This document shows positions 17,114-25,611 of a DNA stretch of 64,000 nucleotides, one piece after another; positions within the stretch are counted from its first letter, which is position 1; the number at the start of each line of letters is the position of its first letter. The stretch lies in the NCBI RefSeq assembly GCF_000379805.1, contig NZ_KB903539.1, positions 102,474 through 166,473 of the forward strand, read 5' to 3'. Made by a program: the position numbers and the translations under genes. Below the pieces are notes generated by a model, which made no database searches, had not been told where the DNA came from, and saw only the letters and a program-made list of their open reading frames with translations. This DNA comes from Lewinella cohaerens DSM 23179. Lineage in GTDB: Bacteria; Bacteroidota; Bacteroidia; Chitinophagales; Saprospiraceae.

Positions 17114-19192
17114 CTAATACGCCAACAATCCAGCAATTTTATCTACCACTTTTTCAGTATTGGGAAGCATCGTTGCTTCTAAGGTACTGTTGAGGGGAAT
17201 TGCTGGCATATTTACGGAGCCCATTGTCATCACTGGTGCGTCCAACTGCTCAAAGCAATGTTCCTGAATACGGGCAGCAATACTTTGGGCGAAGGTATTA
17301 TTGACAGGCTCTTCGGTCAATACGAGAATCTTGCTGTGGCGGCGTGCCGCCGCATAGATATACTCCTCGTCCAGGGGAGCTAAGGTCCGCAGGTCTACAA
17401 TTTCTACCTGGCCGGGGAATTTTTTTGCAGCATTTAAAGCCCAATGAACACCCATGCCGTAGGTAACTACAACGACAGAGTTGCCTTTTTCAAGTGCGAC
17501 ATCATCAGCTTTTAATGGTGAAGCTGCTTTCCCAAACGGAAGGATATAATCAGCGGCAGGTTCAACTGTACGAGCTGCTTCTGTACCAGGGACTTTCGAC
17601 CAGTAGAGGCCTTTGTGTTCCAGCATCACTACTGGGTTGGGGTCGTAGTAAGCGGCTTTCATCAAGCCTTTGAGGTCTGCACCATTACTGGGGTAGGCAA
17701 TCTTGATACCACGTATATTGGTCAATACCGATTCTACACTAGAGCTGTGGTAAGGGCCACCACTGCCATAGGCACCAATAGGCACCCGCAGTACCATACT
17801 TACTGGCCACTTACCATTAGAAAGGTAACAGGATCGACTGACTTCTGTAAAGAGCTGGTTAAGGCCCGGCCAGATATAATCGGCAAACTGGACTTCTACA
17901 AAAGGCTTTAGGCCCACAGCAGACATACCAACGGTGCTGCCTACGATGAATGCTTCTTGAATTGGTGTATTGAAGACGCGTTCGTCGCCAAATTTCTGCG
18001 CGAGGGTAGCCGCTTCGCGGAAGACTCCACCCAAGCGAGCGCCTACATCCTGGCCATACAATAGGCATTCAGGGTGTTCTTTCATCAACTCTTCGACGGC
18101 GTGCAAGGCGCTATCGACCATTACCGTAGGGCTGCTTTCTGTGGGTTGCCGTTCGCCACGTTCTTCTTCAATAGAGGTAGGCGCAAAATCGTGGGTGTAA
18201 AGATCTTCGGGGCGAGGGTCTTCCGCGGCCTTTGCGCGTTCAAAATCAGCAGTAACCAGTGCCATTGCTTCCTGCTCAATCTTGTTGATTGTTTTTTCGG
18301 TAACACGAGCGTCAAGTAAATACTGCCGCAGCTTGGGGTAAGGGTCTCGTGTTTGCTGTTCTTCAAGATCGTCACGGTACCACTCTTTGCGTACGCCACT
18401 GGTGTGGTGATTCAGCAAAGGAACAGAAGCATGGACAAGAAAAGGGCGTCGCTCCGTACGGACAGTCTTGATAACTTGTTCCAGCGCAAGGTAACTTTCT
18501 GCAAAGTTACTGCCATCCACTCGCACTACTTCCAGGCCATGGAAGCCCGCAGCATAATCGGCGGCATCCTGGGCCCGGGTTTCTTCCGCATTGGCGGAAA
18601 TATCCCACCCATTGTCCTGCACCAGGTAGATAATAGGCAGCTGCCGTAGGGCGGCCATCTGAAAAGCCTCTGCAACCTCTCCTTCCGTAACACTGGCATC
18701 ACCGAGGGAACAGACGGCTATCGGAGCGGTATTCTTTTTCCACTTTTGTAAATTTGTCTGCTCCTGGTATTGAAAACCCAAGGCTACGCCAGTCATGGGG
18801 ATTGCTTGCATTCCTGTAGCGGAAGACTGGTGGGGGATTTTAGGGAAACCTTCCCGCCGTAGGCTGGGATGAGAATAATAGCTACGCCCCCCGGAAAAAG
18901 GGTCGTCCCGCTTTGCCATCAACTGTAGCATGAGTTCGTAAGGTTCCATACCGATGCCCAAAAGCATCGCATCGTCACGGTAGTAAGGACCTAGATAGTC
19001 CTGCTCCTTTAACTGTAAGCCCATTGCCAGCTGTATAGCTTCATGCCCACGACTGGTAGCGTGTACATATTTAGAGACGAACTTGAAGTTGTCTTCATAA
19101 AGCTCGGTCAGCGATTTGGCAATGGCCATCTTGCGAAAGGCTTCTTTTAAATCTTTGGTTTTGATAGTGGTGGAAGTCTTTGGTTGGACCAT
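17114..19192 (-). CDS. Branched-chain 2-oxoacid dehydrogenase E1, alpha and beta subunits fused
   Basis: The 692-residue protein joins an E1-alpha domain (about 1-320) to an E1-beta domain (about 355-692). The alpha half carries the TPP/Mg motif GDASVTEGE...DNGWDIS. The beta half has LYGQDVG, NTPIQEAFIVG, AYGSGGPYHSSSVES and a C-terminal transketolase-type domain (VVVVTYGMGVHWAL, VEIVDLRTLAPLD). The enzyme decarboxylates 2-oxoacids from Val, Leu and Ile and passes the acyl group to the E2 lipoyl domain. Single-chain E1 is usual in Bacteroidota. E2 and E3 are not in the window. Pyruvate or another 2-oxoacid as substrate cannot be excluded. Confidence 0.9.
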   Translation of the reverse strand: MVQPKTSTTIKTKDLKEAFRKMAIAKSLTELYEDNFKFVSKYVHATSRGHEAIQLAMGLQLKEQDYLGPYYRDDAMLLGIGMEPYELMLQLMAKRDDPFSGGRSYYSHPSLRREGFPKIPHQSSATGMQAIPMTGVALGFQYQEQTNLQKWKKNTAPIAVCSLGDASVTEGEVAEAFQMAALRQLPIIYLVQDNGWDISANAEETRAQDAADYAAGFHGLEVVRVDGSNFAESYLALEQVIKTVRTERRPFLVHASVPLLNHHTSGVRKEWYRDDLEEQQTRDPYPKLRQYLLDARVTEKTINKIEQEAMALVTADFERAKAAEDPRPEDLYTHDFAPTSIEEERGERQPTESSPTVMVDSALHAVEELMKEHPECLLYGQDVGARLGGVFREAATLAQKFGDERVFNTPIQEAFIVGSTVGMSAVGLKPFVEVQFADYIWPGLNQLFTEVSRSCYLSNGKWPVSMVLRVPIGAYGSGGPYHSSSVESVLTNIRGIKIAYPSNGADLKGLMKAAYYDPNPVVMLEHKGLYWSKVPGTEAARTVEPAADYILPFGKAASPLKADDVALEKGNSVVVVTYGMGVHWALNAAKKFPGQVEIVDLRTLAPLDEEYIYAAARRHSKILVLTEEPVNNTFAQSIAARIQEHCFEQLDAPVMTMGSVNMPAIPLNSTLEATMLPNTEKVVDKIAGLLAY

Positions 19193-19321
19193 GGTTAAGG
19201 AAAATATGCTTGGTTAGGAACAGCACAAAAATGAATGCTCAACTTACTTTTTGTGCACTATATCGTATGGGCAAATGAAAAATCACTGGTGTAACAATGA
19301 GAACATTGAAATTGATCAACC

Positions 19322-19570
19322 TCACTGAGGTAATTTTGGGAGTTTCTCTAGAAGCAGTTGGTATTGCAATTGGTTAAAAGGAGTGTCTCCAAAAATAGAA
19401 TCTGCCATCTGGTGGGCCATCACGCCTGCCATCATGGATTTAGCTTCCTCTTGTGTATAGCCCATTTTTACGAGCCGCCAGAGGGTGTTCTGAACAAAAG
19501 GGGGCTTGCCGCTTGTCAGTTGCTCTTCCACAGTATTTAAAAAACCCTTTAGCAAGTTATCTTTGGACAT
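19322..19570 (-). CDS. Small conserved-looking hypothetical protein
   Basis: An 82-residue soluble helical protein (MSKDNLLKGFLNTVEEQL, VKMGYTQEEAKSMMAG, DTPFNQLQYQLLLEKLP) whose family I do not recognise. It has no signal peptide or membrane span. It lies between the E1 and enoyl-CoA hydratase genes on the same strand, starting 21 bases after the end of the hydratase gene, so it is probably cotranscribed with it. No function is proposed. Confidence 0.65.
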   Translation of the reverse strand: MSKDNLLKGFLNTVEEQLTSGKPPFVQNTLWRLVKMGYTQEEAKSMMAGVMAHQMADSIFGDTPFNQLQYQLLLEKLPKLPQ

Positions 19571-19591
19571 CGATCGGGGGGAACTTACGCT

Positions 19592-20362
19592 CTATTTATT
19601 CTTAAAAGCGGCAATTGCATTCCTGGTAAAGTCTGACAGTACCAACTCTCCGCTTATTGCAGCACGGGTGTCCAGTAGTTCATTCCAGTTTTCGGTACCT
19701 TCCCAACTGATTCTTTTAAGCTCCTTCATTGCTTCAGGGCTTGATTGAGCAAGTTGCTGAGCGAGTTTAAGCACGGCAGCATCTAGTTCTTCAATACTGG
19801 GGAATACTTCGGCAAACAAGCCTTTTTCGCGTGCCCATTCTGCTGTTTGAAAAGCCGTAGCGTTGATCGCCAGTTGCTGAAAGGCGCTCTGTCCAACTTT
19901 ACGTGCAACAGCAGGGCCGACGACGAAAGGTCCAATACCGATGGCCAATTCACTCAGTTTTATAGCAGCAAAAGTAGTGGCCAGGCAATAATCCGTTGCC
20001 GCAGCAAGTCCTACACCTCCACCAATCGTCTTTCCTTGTACACTGCCAATGACAAACTTGGGGCATTCCCGCAAGGCATTGATAACCTGTGCGAAACCGA
20101 GAAAGAATTCCTTGCCAGCGGCAAAATCACTGATCGCCATCAATTCGTCAAAGCTGGCACCAGCACAAAAAGTACGGTTGCCACCACTTTTGAGAATGAT
20201 TACCCGGCATTCGGTATTGGTGCCAGCCTGGCGGATAGCATCACGCAACTGCGCCAATAAACGCCCCGGAAGGCTGTTATGCGCAGGGTGCGAAAAAGTG
20301 ATAGTGGCTATCCCTCCTTCAAGCTGCGTATCGATCTGTCCTAAAAGTGTTTTGTCTTCCAT
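19592..20362 (-). CDS. Enoyl-CoA hydratase/isomerase family protein
   Basis: The 256-residue protein has the crotonase fold: HPAHNSLPGRLL near residue 20, the oxyanion-hole segments CAGASFDEL and GKTIGGGVGLAAATDY, and the first catalytic Glu position in KLSELAIGIGPFVVGPA. It should hydrate or isomerise enoyl-CoA thioesters in fatty-acid or branched-chain amino-acid breakdown, which fits the E1 gene 400 bases downstream. The second catalytic Glu was not confidently placed, so the exact reaction is open. An 18-bp palindrome of the TetR fatty-acid-regulator type sits 1 base upstream of the ATG, next to a -7 element. Confidence 0.88.
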   Translation of the reverse strand: MEDKTLLGQIDTQLEGGIATITFSHPAHNSLPGRLLAQLRDAIRQAGTNTECRVIILKSGGNRTFCAGASFDELMAISDFAAGKEFFLGFAQVINALRECPKFVIGSVQGKTIGGGVGLAAATDYCLATTFAAIKLSELAIGIGPFVVGPAVARKVGQSAFQQLAINATAFQTAEWAREKGLFAEVFPSIEELDAAVLKLAQQLAQSSPEAMKELKRISWEGTENWNELLDTRAAISGELVLSDFTRNAIAAFKNK

Positions 20363-20363
20363 A

Positions 20364-20381
20364 CGAATGAATGTTCGTTCG
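20364..20381. promoter_or_regulatory. FadR/TetR-type operator candidate for the enoyl-CoA hydratase
   Basis: CGAATGAATGTTCGTTCG is an 18-bp near-palindrome. It closely follows the TGAATGAATANTCATTCA operator pattern known for the TetR-family fatty-acid-degradation repressor FadR of Bacillus. It lies between the -7 element (20382-20389) and the ATG, where it would cover the transcription start and repress. The cognate regulator is not in the window. Confidence 0.55.
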
Positions 20382-20389
20382 CAAAGGTA
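20382..20389 (-). promoter_or_regulatory. Bacteroidota -7 element (TACCTTTG) for the enoyl-CoA hydratase
   Basis: The exact TAnnTTTG motif lies 20 bases upstream of the ATG and abuts the operator candidate. Confidence 0.55.
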
Positions 20390-20534
20390 GAAAAATCCAA
20401 GCAGGTTTTATACCCATTAATTGGATGATGATTTCGTTAAAAAGTCTTAAAAACGCGTTAGGGAAGGATTAAAGGATAGGAAAGGGGGTACCAAAAGTGA
20501 CCTGAGAACGTCAATAGCTACAAATCACAGAGCA

Positions 20535-20705
20535 ATGCGTAAACTTCTTGACACTTTCGTTTTGGTATGTTTGTTGGTAGGCCCAGCTTTGGTGCTTACC
20601 TGCGTACGTCAACCAGCTACCGAACAAATCACTGAAGAGCAAACGGCAACGGAAGAAGAAGAGCTTGCTGATTTGTATGTACTCAATGAATATCCACGTC
20701 CATAG
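20535..20705 (+). CDS. Small predicted secreted or lipoprotein-like peptide (56 aa)
   Basis: The ATG at 20535 opens a 56-codon frame that ends at TAG 20703-20705. The peptide has a basic start (MRKLLDT), a hydrophobic stretch (FVLVCLLVGPALVL) ending in a possible but poor lipobox (VLTC), then a Glu/Thr-rich tail ending NEYPRP. It has no recognised family. The signal-like N-terminus and acidic tail make a real exported peptide plausible. It converges on the glycosylase gene, 19 bases apart. Confidence 0.5.
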   Translation: MRKLLDTFVLVCLLVGPALVLTCVRQPATEQITEEQTATEEEELADLYVLNEYPRP

Positions 20706-20723
20706 TATTTTTGCGAACTCCCT

Positions 20724-21515
20724 TTAATACTTCTTTTGCCAAGGTTTCGCCCAATAAGTCGTTCTTCCCGCAATTTTTCCACTTTCTACTTTACTTTTCC
20801 CGTCAGGTGCCAGGTGGCCGTCGAAGCGCCATTTATTCCAAAACCAGTCTTCCTCATATTGTTTGTAATAAGGAGCTTTCTCTACGGCTTCGTGGAGGAC
20901 TTCCTGTGTTTTAGCAAAGATTTCTTTCCTCTTCTTCAAAGGTATTTTAATTACGGTACTCGCCGGATGAACCCTGGTTTGGAACAAAACTTCATCCGCA
21001 TAGAGGTTACCGACACCGGCCAGGTTCGATTGATTCAAAAAGAAAGCCTTGATATTGGTTTTCTTGCCTTCCATTGCGGCTAGAAACTCGGCTTCACCAA
21101 TGACCAGCGCATCCGGTCCCAATTTCTTTTCAATAATAAAAGCGTCTCGATCGTCAAGGTAATTGATACGGGCAAACTTCCGCATGTCTTCAAATCCCAG
21201 GCGATTTCCATCTTGAAAGACAAAAGCGAAACGCTCAAAACGCGGTCGGTCTTCTTCGTGTTGATAAAGTTTAAGATCTCCTGTCATTCCAAAATGGAGC
21301 AAAACGCTATGGCCGTTATCGAGGTCGGCAAAAAGATACTTACCTCGCCGGGTGGAATTAACGAAAGTACGCCCGACCAGCTTTTCTGCAAAAGTAGCTC
21401 CGTCAGAACTGCGGATAATCTTGTCATCAGAGACATCTACCTGCATGATGGTTTGTTGCAAGGCAGCTGCATCAAAATATTGCTTAAAGGTGTTGACTTC
21501 GGGCAGTTCGGGCAT
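20724..21515 (-). CDS. mutM: Fpg/Nei family DNA glycosylase with a zinc-less finger
   Basis: The 263-residue protein begins MPELPEV, so Pro2 is the Schiff-base nucleophile and Glu3 the catalytic acid. RRGKYL (Lys59) matches the damage-contact lysine, and LNQSNLAGVGNLYADEVLF is the helix-two-turn-helix. It should excise oxidised bases and nick the DNA. The C-terminal zinc finger is altered: in the last ~25 residues all the cysteines are missing, and RTTYWAKPWQ stands where R-x-T-x-x-C-P-x-C-Q is expected. This resembles the zinc-less finger of NEIL1-like and plant enzymes. Whether it prefers 8-oxoG (Fpg) or pyrimidine (Nei) lesions is not decided by sequence. Confidence 0.88.
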   Translation of the reverse strand: MPELPEVNTFKQYFDAAALQQTIMQVDVSDDKIIRSSDGATFAEKLVGRTFVNSTRRGKYLFADLDNGHSVLLHFGMTGDLKLYQHEEDRPRFERFAFVFQDGNRLGFEDMRKFARINYLDDRDAFIIEKKLGPDALVIGEAEFLAAMEGKKTNIKAFFLNQSNLAGVGNLYADEVLFQTRVHPASTVIKIPLKKRKEIFAKTQEVLHEAVEKAPYYKQYEEDWFWNKWRFDGHLAPDGKSKVESGKIAGRTTYWAKPWQKKY

Positions 21516-21639
21516 GGGGTTTGTATTTAAGGAAAGTAACAGGGAGAAAGAGCCGCTGGTTCACCATTATCTCCGACTTCCGCCTTCAAAAACCATTAAA
21601 CCTTTACACCCTTACACCTTTATTACCCTTACACTCTTT

Positions 21640-23163
21640 TTATATCCCCCCCATATACCAAATCACCATGTCCCGAATATCATTTTTTACGGTCTCACCA
21701 CTGGCGGTAAACTCTTCCAGTTTATCGTAAGTGTACTCGCTGAGGAAATCGAGATTAGCTTCGAATCCTTTAGCCATGAACTCAGGAAGAACGACTACGT
21801 AGGTGTTAGTACTGTCCAGCGGATTACCGTTTACGATCCACTTATCGCCTTTCTTTTCGGCTTGGTAACGTTGGAGATAGCCGCCTTCCCCCCTGTTCGT
21901 GGTTTCGCCGGTATTGAGCAGGCGAGCGAGTTGGTCTCCTTTCATACTCATTCTTACAACGGGGCCTCCGTAAGGAAACGAACGTAGCACATCGTAGGCA
22001 GTAACAGCACCAGAGAGATTGTCGTCGAGCCGGAGTGATCCGCTGTTGAAGGCGTACACATCAGCCCCTGGCCATGCTTTGGCGATGGCTTGGTTGGTGA
22101 GCAGCCCGTAATTGGTCTGGCTGGTACGGGTAGCGGCTTCTGTGCCATTGAGTGGCGTAGCCAAGGTGGTCAATTCCGCACTGGCATCGTATCCCATCTG
22201 GCTGATAAGGTCTCCAATTTTAGCCTGCCATTTGTCAACTACAGCAGCGGTAACAGGATCTTCGGGAGTTGATTCATCGATAGGGACGAGTTCTGAAAAC
22301 AACTGTGTTACTTTACTGTCGGGATAGTAGGTAAAGCGGTGGATGTATACCGTTTTAGCATTAGCATCGGCTTTAGTGATGGCGGTTTGCCCTACATAAC
22401 GGCTGAGGTTTTCATGTTCATGGCCTCCCATAAATAGTGGCAAGCCAGGTACGGCAGCAGCCAGCGCTACGTCGCCGTCCACGCTTAGGTGGGTAAGGCC
22501 GATAACAAGATCAGTCTCTTGCCTGGCAGTCTTCACCGCGGCTGCAAAAGTAGCTTCAACGTCTTTGTAACCCACATAAGGTGGTTTCGCAAAGGGAAGG
22601 ACAACTCCTACAATTCCTAGTTTGTAAGTAGCGCCATTTTGTTCAAAAGTGAAGGTGCTGAATTCAGGAACAGAGACACCATTTTGCTGAAACGGCCGTT
22701 GCTGCTCTCCGTCTACGCAATAGGCATTGGTAGTCATGTACTCGAACTCACTTTGGTCAAGGCGTTTTTCAAGAAGTTCCGCATTTTTCAGGTCAAATTC
22801 ATGGTTACCAAAGGTGGCATAATCAAGCCCCATCGCGTTGAGGGCTTCTACCATTTGGAGGCCAGCAATACGTTCGCCATTGTCTAGTTTTAGCGTTCCC
22901 ATGAAGGAGGGACTTAGAAAATCACCTGCCAATACCGCAATGGTGTTAGGGTTTTCGGCTTCTAATTGTCGGAGTAAACCTGCTACTCTGGCCAGCCCGC
23001 CTACTTTGCCGCCTTCCAGTGGAGCGATTTCGTAAACGTCATTGATTTGGAGAACTACAAATTCTACGGGCGAGGTATTTGTGGTGGATAGGGTATTGGT
23101 CGTGTCACAACTGAATAGCAATAGGCCACTCACTAGAAGACTAAAAATGGAGTGTTTCAGCAT
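21640..23163 (-). CDS. Lipoprotein metallophosphatase / 5'-nucleotidase
   Basis: The 507-residue protein has a lipoprotein signal ending LLLFSC (Cys19). The calcineurin-like domain (about 30-280) shows the metal motifs QINDVYE (in place of D-x-H), GDFLSPS, GNHEFD, THLSVDGD and GGHEHE. A C-terminal 5'-nucleotidase domain (about 310-490) has NYGLLTNQAIAKAWPGADVYAFNSGSLR and the substrate loop SFPYGGPVVRMSM. It probably removes phosphate from extracytoplasmic nucleotides at the cell envelope. The first metal motif is IND rather than the common TND-x-H, so His at that site is replaced (NDVYE). It is monocistronic. Confidence 0.88.
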   Translation of the reverse strand: MLKHSIFSLLVSGLLLFSCDTTNTLSTTNTSPVEFVVLQINDVYEIAPLEGGKVGGLARVAGLLRQLEAENPNTIAVLAGDFLSPSFMGTLKLDNGERIAGLQMVEALNAMGLDYATFGNHEFDLKNAELLEKRLDQSEFEYMTTNAYCVDGEQQRPFQQNGVSVPEFSTFTFEQNGATYKLGIVGVVLPFAKPPYVGYKDVEATFAAAVKTARQETDLVIGLTHLSVDGDVALAAAVPGLPLFMGGHEHENLSRYVGQTAITKADANAKTVYIHRFTYYPDSKVTQLFSELVPIDESTPEDPVTAAVVDKWQAKIGDLISQMGYDASAELTTLATPLNGTEAATRTSQTNYGLLTNQAIAKAWPGADVYAFNSGSLRLDDNLSGAVTAYDVLRSFPYGGPVVRMSMKGDQLARLLNTGETTNRGEGGYLQRYQAEKKGDKWIVNGNPLDSTNTYVVVLPEFMAKGFEANLDFLSEYTYDKLEEFTASGETVKNDIRDMVIWYMGGI

Positions 23164-23223
23164 CGTATAAAATTTAGGTGTTTTGTGAAAATAAGTTTTT
23201 TTGGCAAAATTCGGTAGAAAGAA

Positions 23224-23243
23224 GCGGGCAGCTTCGCGCCCTC
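23224..23243 (-). repeat. 20-bp dispersed repeat shared with 8494-8513
   Basis: An inverted copy with one mismatch. Next to it, AGCGTATAG/CTATACGCT forms a perfect 9-bp stem around 23253-23283, so the unit may be part of a larger palindromic element. Confidence 0.5.
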
Positions 23244-23317
23244 AAGGTAAAGCGTATAGGGACTATTAATCTCTATACGCTCTACTCAAAGCGGCGATTT
23301 AATCGTCGCGTATCCTT

Positions 23318-24052
23318 TTACAACTCGTAATTTGGCCGGAGCTCCTTCGCTCTGACTTCATAGAACTCGTTGATAATTTGGATAATATCCTCTGGCGTAT
23401 CTACAACAGGGATAAGGTCCAGATCTTTAGGGCTGATATTTCCTGCCTTATCCAGCATACTGGTTTTTATCCATTCTTTGAGGCCTCCCCAAAATTCAGA
23501 GCCTACCAAAACAACGGGTACGGGCGTGATTTTTCCGGTTTGTACTAAAGTGAGGACCTCGAAAAGTTCGTCTAGTGTACCAAAACCACCGGGAAGAGCA
23601 ATGAAGGCCTGCGCAAATTTCACGAACATTACCTTTCTGACAAAGAAGTATTTGAAGTTGATGTCTTTATCATGATCGACATAGGGGTTAGAGCCCTGTT
23701 CAAATGGAAGGTGAATATTGAGACCTACTGATTTCCCGCCATTGAGGTGAGCGCCTTTGTTGCCAGCTTCCATGATACCAGGGCCGCCGCCAGTAATGAC
23801 GCCGTAACCTTCTTCGGTGAGATGCTGGGCGATTTGTACCGCAAGTTTATAATAAGGATGATCAGGTTTGGTACGTGCAGAACCGAAGATACTTACACAA
23901 GGACCTACCAGGTTGAGTGTTTCGAAACCCTGAACAAACTCTGAAACTACTTTAAACATTGTCCAGGAATCTTCCCCTTTGATCTGGTCACTCCATTTTT
24001 TCATGTTGTGGTGCTTGGGGCGTAGATGGTTTTTATTTTCTTTTGTTTCCAT
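23318..24052 (-). CDS. LOG family (TIGR00730, lysine decarboxylase-like) Rossmann protein
   Basis: The 244-residue protein carries SIFGSARTKPDHPYY, GGGPGIMEAGNKGA and PGGFGTLDELFE, the defining motifs of LOG/YvdD-type nucleoside monophosphate phosphoribohydrolases. LOG enzymes release free cytokinin bases from their ribotides in plants, while bacterial members hydrolyse nucleotides such as AMP. The start chosen at 24052 (METKENKNH) follows the family. An upstream in-frame ATG at 24097 would add 15 residues. It is cytoplasmic and monocistronic. The nucleotide substrate is inferred only. Confidence 0.87.
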   Translation of the reverse strand: METKENKNHLRPKHHNMKKWSDQIKGEDSWTMFKVVSEFVQGFETLNLVGPCVSIFGSARTKPDHPYYKLAVQIAQHLTEEGYGVITGGGPGIMEAGNKGAHLNGGKSVGLNIHLPFEQGSNPYVDHDKDINFKYFFVRKVMFVKFAQAFIALPGGFGTLDELFEVLTLVQTGKITPVPVVLVGSEFWGGLKEWIKTSMLDKAGNISPKDLDLIPVVDTPEDIIQIINEFYEVRAKELRPNYEL

Positions 24053-24272
24053 TGGTATAGTTTTTAAAAAGCTTTGGGGTATTTTTAATTGGATCATTAA
24101 TGGTTAGGAAAAACAGAGAGAAGACTCCGGTTATTTTTGTGTAATACTTAATGATCACCCGAAACTTGTGATTTTTTTTGCAAAAAGCTCGTTAAGGTAA
24201 AGAATTTCAATAAAAAAGGCAGTACTCGAACAAAATAGACGTCAAAAAGGATCATCCTTAGTGGAGGGATGT

Positions 24273-24280
24273 TAATTTTG
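24273..24280 (+). promoter_or_regulatory. Bacteroidota -7 element (TAATTTTG)
   Basis: The exact TAnnTTTG motif lies 12-21 bases before the candidate ATG codons (24292 and 24301) of the DUF3298 lipoprotein. The close spacing favours the later start. Confidence 0.4.
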
Positions 24281-24291
24281 CGACAAAATTG

Positions 24292-25524
24292 ATGATACGT
24301 ATGATTCACTGTAGGAACTGGATGTTGCTGGGAAGTTTTTTGGTATTACTTATAAGTAGTGCTTGCCAGTCGGATTCTCCTGCAAGTGAAGAAAATCTTC
24401 TAGCCGAAGAGCGAGTGTTAAAACCTCAGCAGTCGAACCGTTATTATCACCTTCAAGGGTCTTTGGGAGATTTAGCCATCAGTATGGAGTTGCAAGAGGA
24501 AAGTAACTACCAGGGGAGGAACGGGCGATTTTTTCGCGGGTTTTACCGTTACGATGATTACGGCGGCCCTATTGGCATTTATGGCAACCTGGAAAATGGC
24601 AACCGCCTTATTCTTACCGAGCAAGGTTCCTGGGATGGTGACCCTCATTTGTTTCAGGGGCGTTGGGAAGAAGATGGCGACTTTTCGGGGCTTTGGCAGC
24701 ATAGCAATGGCAAAGATGTTTATGATTTTCGATTGCAAAAAAGCGCCAATGCCGTTCCTCTGGAAGGATATTGGATACAAGATTCACTGATTGCTTTCCC
24801 GGAGTGGGAGGCATCGCCTGTTCTTTCTTATTCACTAGAGTGGCTGGATGTTGCCGAAGGGAAAATGCCGGAAAAGCAACGTGATTTTTTGAGAGAACAG
24901 ATCGCACGAGGAATGTTGGAAGGCAGCGCAATTGGTGATCCTAATGATCTATTGACGAAACTTACGGAGGAGAGGAATACCTTGTATTCGGACTTCAGGG
25001 AAGAAATGGCCTCGATGACAGACGCAGGGATTATTGATTCTCTTGCGGATCCAGATATGTTTTTGAGCTTCCATTATTCTTACAATACCTCGGTGCAGGT
25101 TTATTATAATGCCCCCGAGTTGCTGACCCTGGGCTTTACGGATTATTCCTATACGGGAGGTGCGCACGGCATGTATGCGACCATCGTTTCTAGCTATGAC
25201 CTGAAGAACAAGAAGGTGCTCAAGTTGAGCGATATTCTGCTTCCTGGCTATGTAGAGGCGGTAAGCAAGGCATTGGCAAAAGCGGTGCGAACAAAGTATA
25301 ACTTGGGAGCTTCTGCACCACTCAACACCTTTCTTTTTGAAGAAGAGATTGCGCCTAATGAAAATTATGGCTTTACAGATAAGGGCGTGTTTTTTGTTTA
25401 CGCACCTTACGAAATTGCGCCTTATGCAGCGGGCGAGATTGAGCTTTTTGTTTCTTTCGAAAAAATAAAGGAGTTTGTAAACCCCGCATGGCTTACAGAA
25501 GAGGAAGCAGAAAAAGAGGAATGA
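24292..25524 (+). CDS. DUF3298 (RsiV-like) domain lipoprotein
   Basis: The ~410-residue protein has a lipoprotein signal ending LLISSAC (Cys near residue 25). Residues ~50-160 form a beta-rich N-terminal domain rich in G-x-Y/F-R-G patterns. The C-terminal ~200 residues match DUF4163/DUF3298: YTGGAHGMYATI, LKLSDILLPGY, FTDKGVFFVYAPYEIAPYAAG. In Bacillus RsiV this domain binds lysozyme, but here it is free-standing without a sigma factor, so the partner is unknown. The start could also be ATG 24301, which suits the nearby -7 element better. The tail is acidic (TEEEAEKEE). Confidence 0.82.
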   Translation: MIRMIHCRNWMLLGSFLVLLISSACQSDSPASEENLLAEERVLKPQQSNRYYHLQGSLGDLAISMELQEESNYQGRNGRFFRGFYRYDDYGGPIGIYGNLENGNRLILTEQGSWDGDPHLFQGRWEEDGDFSGLWQHSNGKDVYDFRLQKSANAVPLEGYWIQDSLIAFPEWEASPVLSYSLEWLDVAEGKMPEKQRDFLREQIARGMLEGSAIGDPNDLLTKLTEERNTLYSDFREEMASMTDAGIIDSLADPDMFLSFHYSYNTSVQVYYNAPELLTLGFTDYSYTGGAHGMYATIVSSYDLKNKKVLKLSDILLPGYVEAVSKALAKAVRTKYNLGASAPLNTFLFEEEIAPNENYGFTDKGVFFVYAPYEIAPYAAGEIELFVSFEKIKEFVNPAWLTEEEAEKEE

Positions 25525-25611
25525 CCAGCTTTCAAGGAAACTTTTTTAGACCTGCAATCATTAGTTTAACTTACGGGATTTAGTCCTTTGTATTCAAATT
25601 TTAATAATTCT

